A stretch of DNA of 64,000 nt, taken from contig JAPXFQ010002824.1 in the NCBI GenBank assembly GCA_028564705.1, forward strand, positions 772,501 to 836,500. The letters run 5' to 3'. Under the pieces are notes generated by a model. That model ran no database searches and was not told the DNA's origin. It saw nothing but the letters and a program-made list of their open reading frames with translations. Both the position numbers and the translations under genes were made by a program. This document shows, one piece after another, positions 62,901 to 64,000 of the stretch. Source of the DNA: Apricaphanius iberus (taxonomy: Eukaryota > Chordata > Actinopteri > Cyprinodontiformes > Aphaniidae). Each line of letters begins with the position of its first letter. Positions within the stretch are counted from its first letter, which is position 1.

Positions 62901-64000
62901 TTTATTAAGGCCATTTGTATGTCAACCAAATCACCCCCCCCCCCCACACACACACACACACTTTTCATTCGCCTCCCTGTTCACATCCCCCACATTTGTT
63001 TTGTCTTTACAGAGAAACTGAAATACTGAGAGCACATTAGTGATTATCTTCACATTTAAGCTGCAGCAGTTTAGCTGGAGCCACAGAAGATGCTTCTATT
63101 ATGCAAACCTGAGAGCCTGGGGACTTTTGAATTATTTACATTGGTTGTCAGAGCCTGATTTGATTTCAAAGAACATGCTCCCCAAGGCCAATTACACTAC
63201 CCATGTTTGCTAGAGGGAGATGAGACATCTTCTCTGTAAAAGGCTGCTTTTTCTGATTCCTTCAGGAAGAAAAACATCCTGTTAATTTAATGTTTTCAGG
63301 CCAAAAGATACCCCATCCTCAAAAAAAAAAAAGGTTGTTCTAGTCTGTGTAATCACAGCGCAGAGGAGCAGAGGGCACATGTCCCTTGTGCCTCGTTTCA
63401 GGGCTAATCTTTCATTTCATAGGCCATCTCTCCATATCAAACAACACAAATGGCTCAATTTGCATGACAGGATTTGTAACATGGCAAATCAGGTGTCAGA
63501 CTCGATTAAACATTACACCAGCACACTATCATAATCAGCCGTCTAATGAGTGTGAGAGGCTTCGATGAATCAGGGAGAAGGGCTTCTCCACGCTGCCCAG
63601 CGGGGGGCTAGTGGCTAAGGGATTAAGTTGAGAGATGTGGTCCGTCCTGATGTGGTGAGCCTGGAACTGTGCAGTGCTGTCAAGACATGGGGACACTGAC
63701 CACACACACACAAACACACACACATTCAGAGGGGAGAGCCTCTGTTAGGATGAAACACACAAGACAGCCATGGAGCAACATTTAAGGGCTGCTTTTACCC
63801 CTGTGGGTTCTGAGCTTTGAATACTAATTCATGGGTTTGTTACAGAGCAGACCACACTGTGGAAAGGATCATTTGGATGTAGCAGACACTCTGAGTGATA
63901 GTTAATCTTACAACACAGGTTGAGCCATGTTATCGAGCCTCCTCCTCCTTACTATCATCTTTAGCCCTTTTCTTCAGAGTCTACAGGTTGCCACCCAGAA
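59901..64000. other. Intergenic, no gene recognised
   Basis: AT-rich with (C)n(CA)n at 62934-62961 and a CA-rich stretch at 63700-63723. Blocks 60540-60830, 62460-62900, 63060-63240 and 63340-63660 are non-repetitive and less AT-rich, for example ccaattacactacccatg. A 100-codon frame at 60516-60818 is unsupported. Possible regulatory DNA. Confidence 0.4.

Overview
The window is vertebrate and almost certainly from a teleost fish. It contains a multi-exon axonemal dynein gene with many introns of about 70-300 bp. Around it are teleost-type repeats: Tc1-like transposons with long terminal inverted repeats, a Rex3/RTE-like LINE with a GATG-type tail, L2/Maui-like LINE 3' ends, a tRNA-derived SINE of the cichlid AFC type, hAT-type MITEs and L1/Tx1-type retroposon sequence. 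Family names were assigned by reading and memory; no database was searched.

Region 189-35583 (minus strand) is the 5' half of one gene, an outer-arm axonemal dynein heavy chain of the DNAH9/11/17 group, best matched to dnah11. I read 45 exons from splice signals and reading phase. They join in frame into about 2,423 codons: N-terminal tail, linker, AAA1, AAA2 and the start of AAA3. The second half (rest of the motor, stalk, microtubule-binding domain) lies beyond the left edge. The nucleotide-binding motifs I checked are intact, so this looks like a working gene. Intron 30 (6083-17603) is unusual: 11.5 kb long, with a GC rather than GT donor, and filled with mobile DNA, including a LINE fragment with a roughly 3 kb very GC-rich 3' region. 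An RFX X-box-like site lies about 210 bp upstream of the ATG, as expected for a motile-cilium gene.

Region 35.8-64 kb holds no protein gene that I can support. It is AT-rich intergenic DNA with a Tc1-like relic (36530-37775), a 1.9 kb near-perfect palindrome built from ACGAAAT/ATTTCGT hairpins (43164-45080), a solo LTR with a 5 bp target duplication (45719-45993), a long-TIR element carrying a THAP-like fossil (about 49830-50420, sister of one in a dnah11 intron), a SINE (52664-52951), a foldback MITE (54214-54850) and a hAT MITE with a perfect 8 bp target duplication (59146-59892). Some non-repetitive stretches could be conserved regulatory DNA; this is inference only.

The most unusual items are the 1.9 kb palindrome with 110 bp internal tandem units, the two-copy THAP-bearing MITE family, and the GC-rich LINE tail inside the GC-AG intron.
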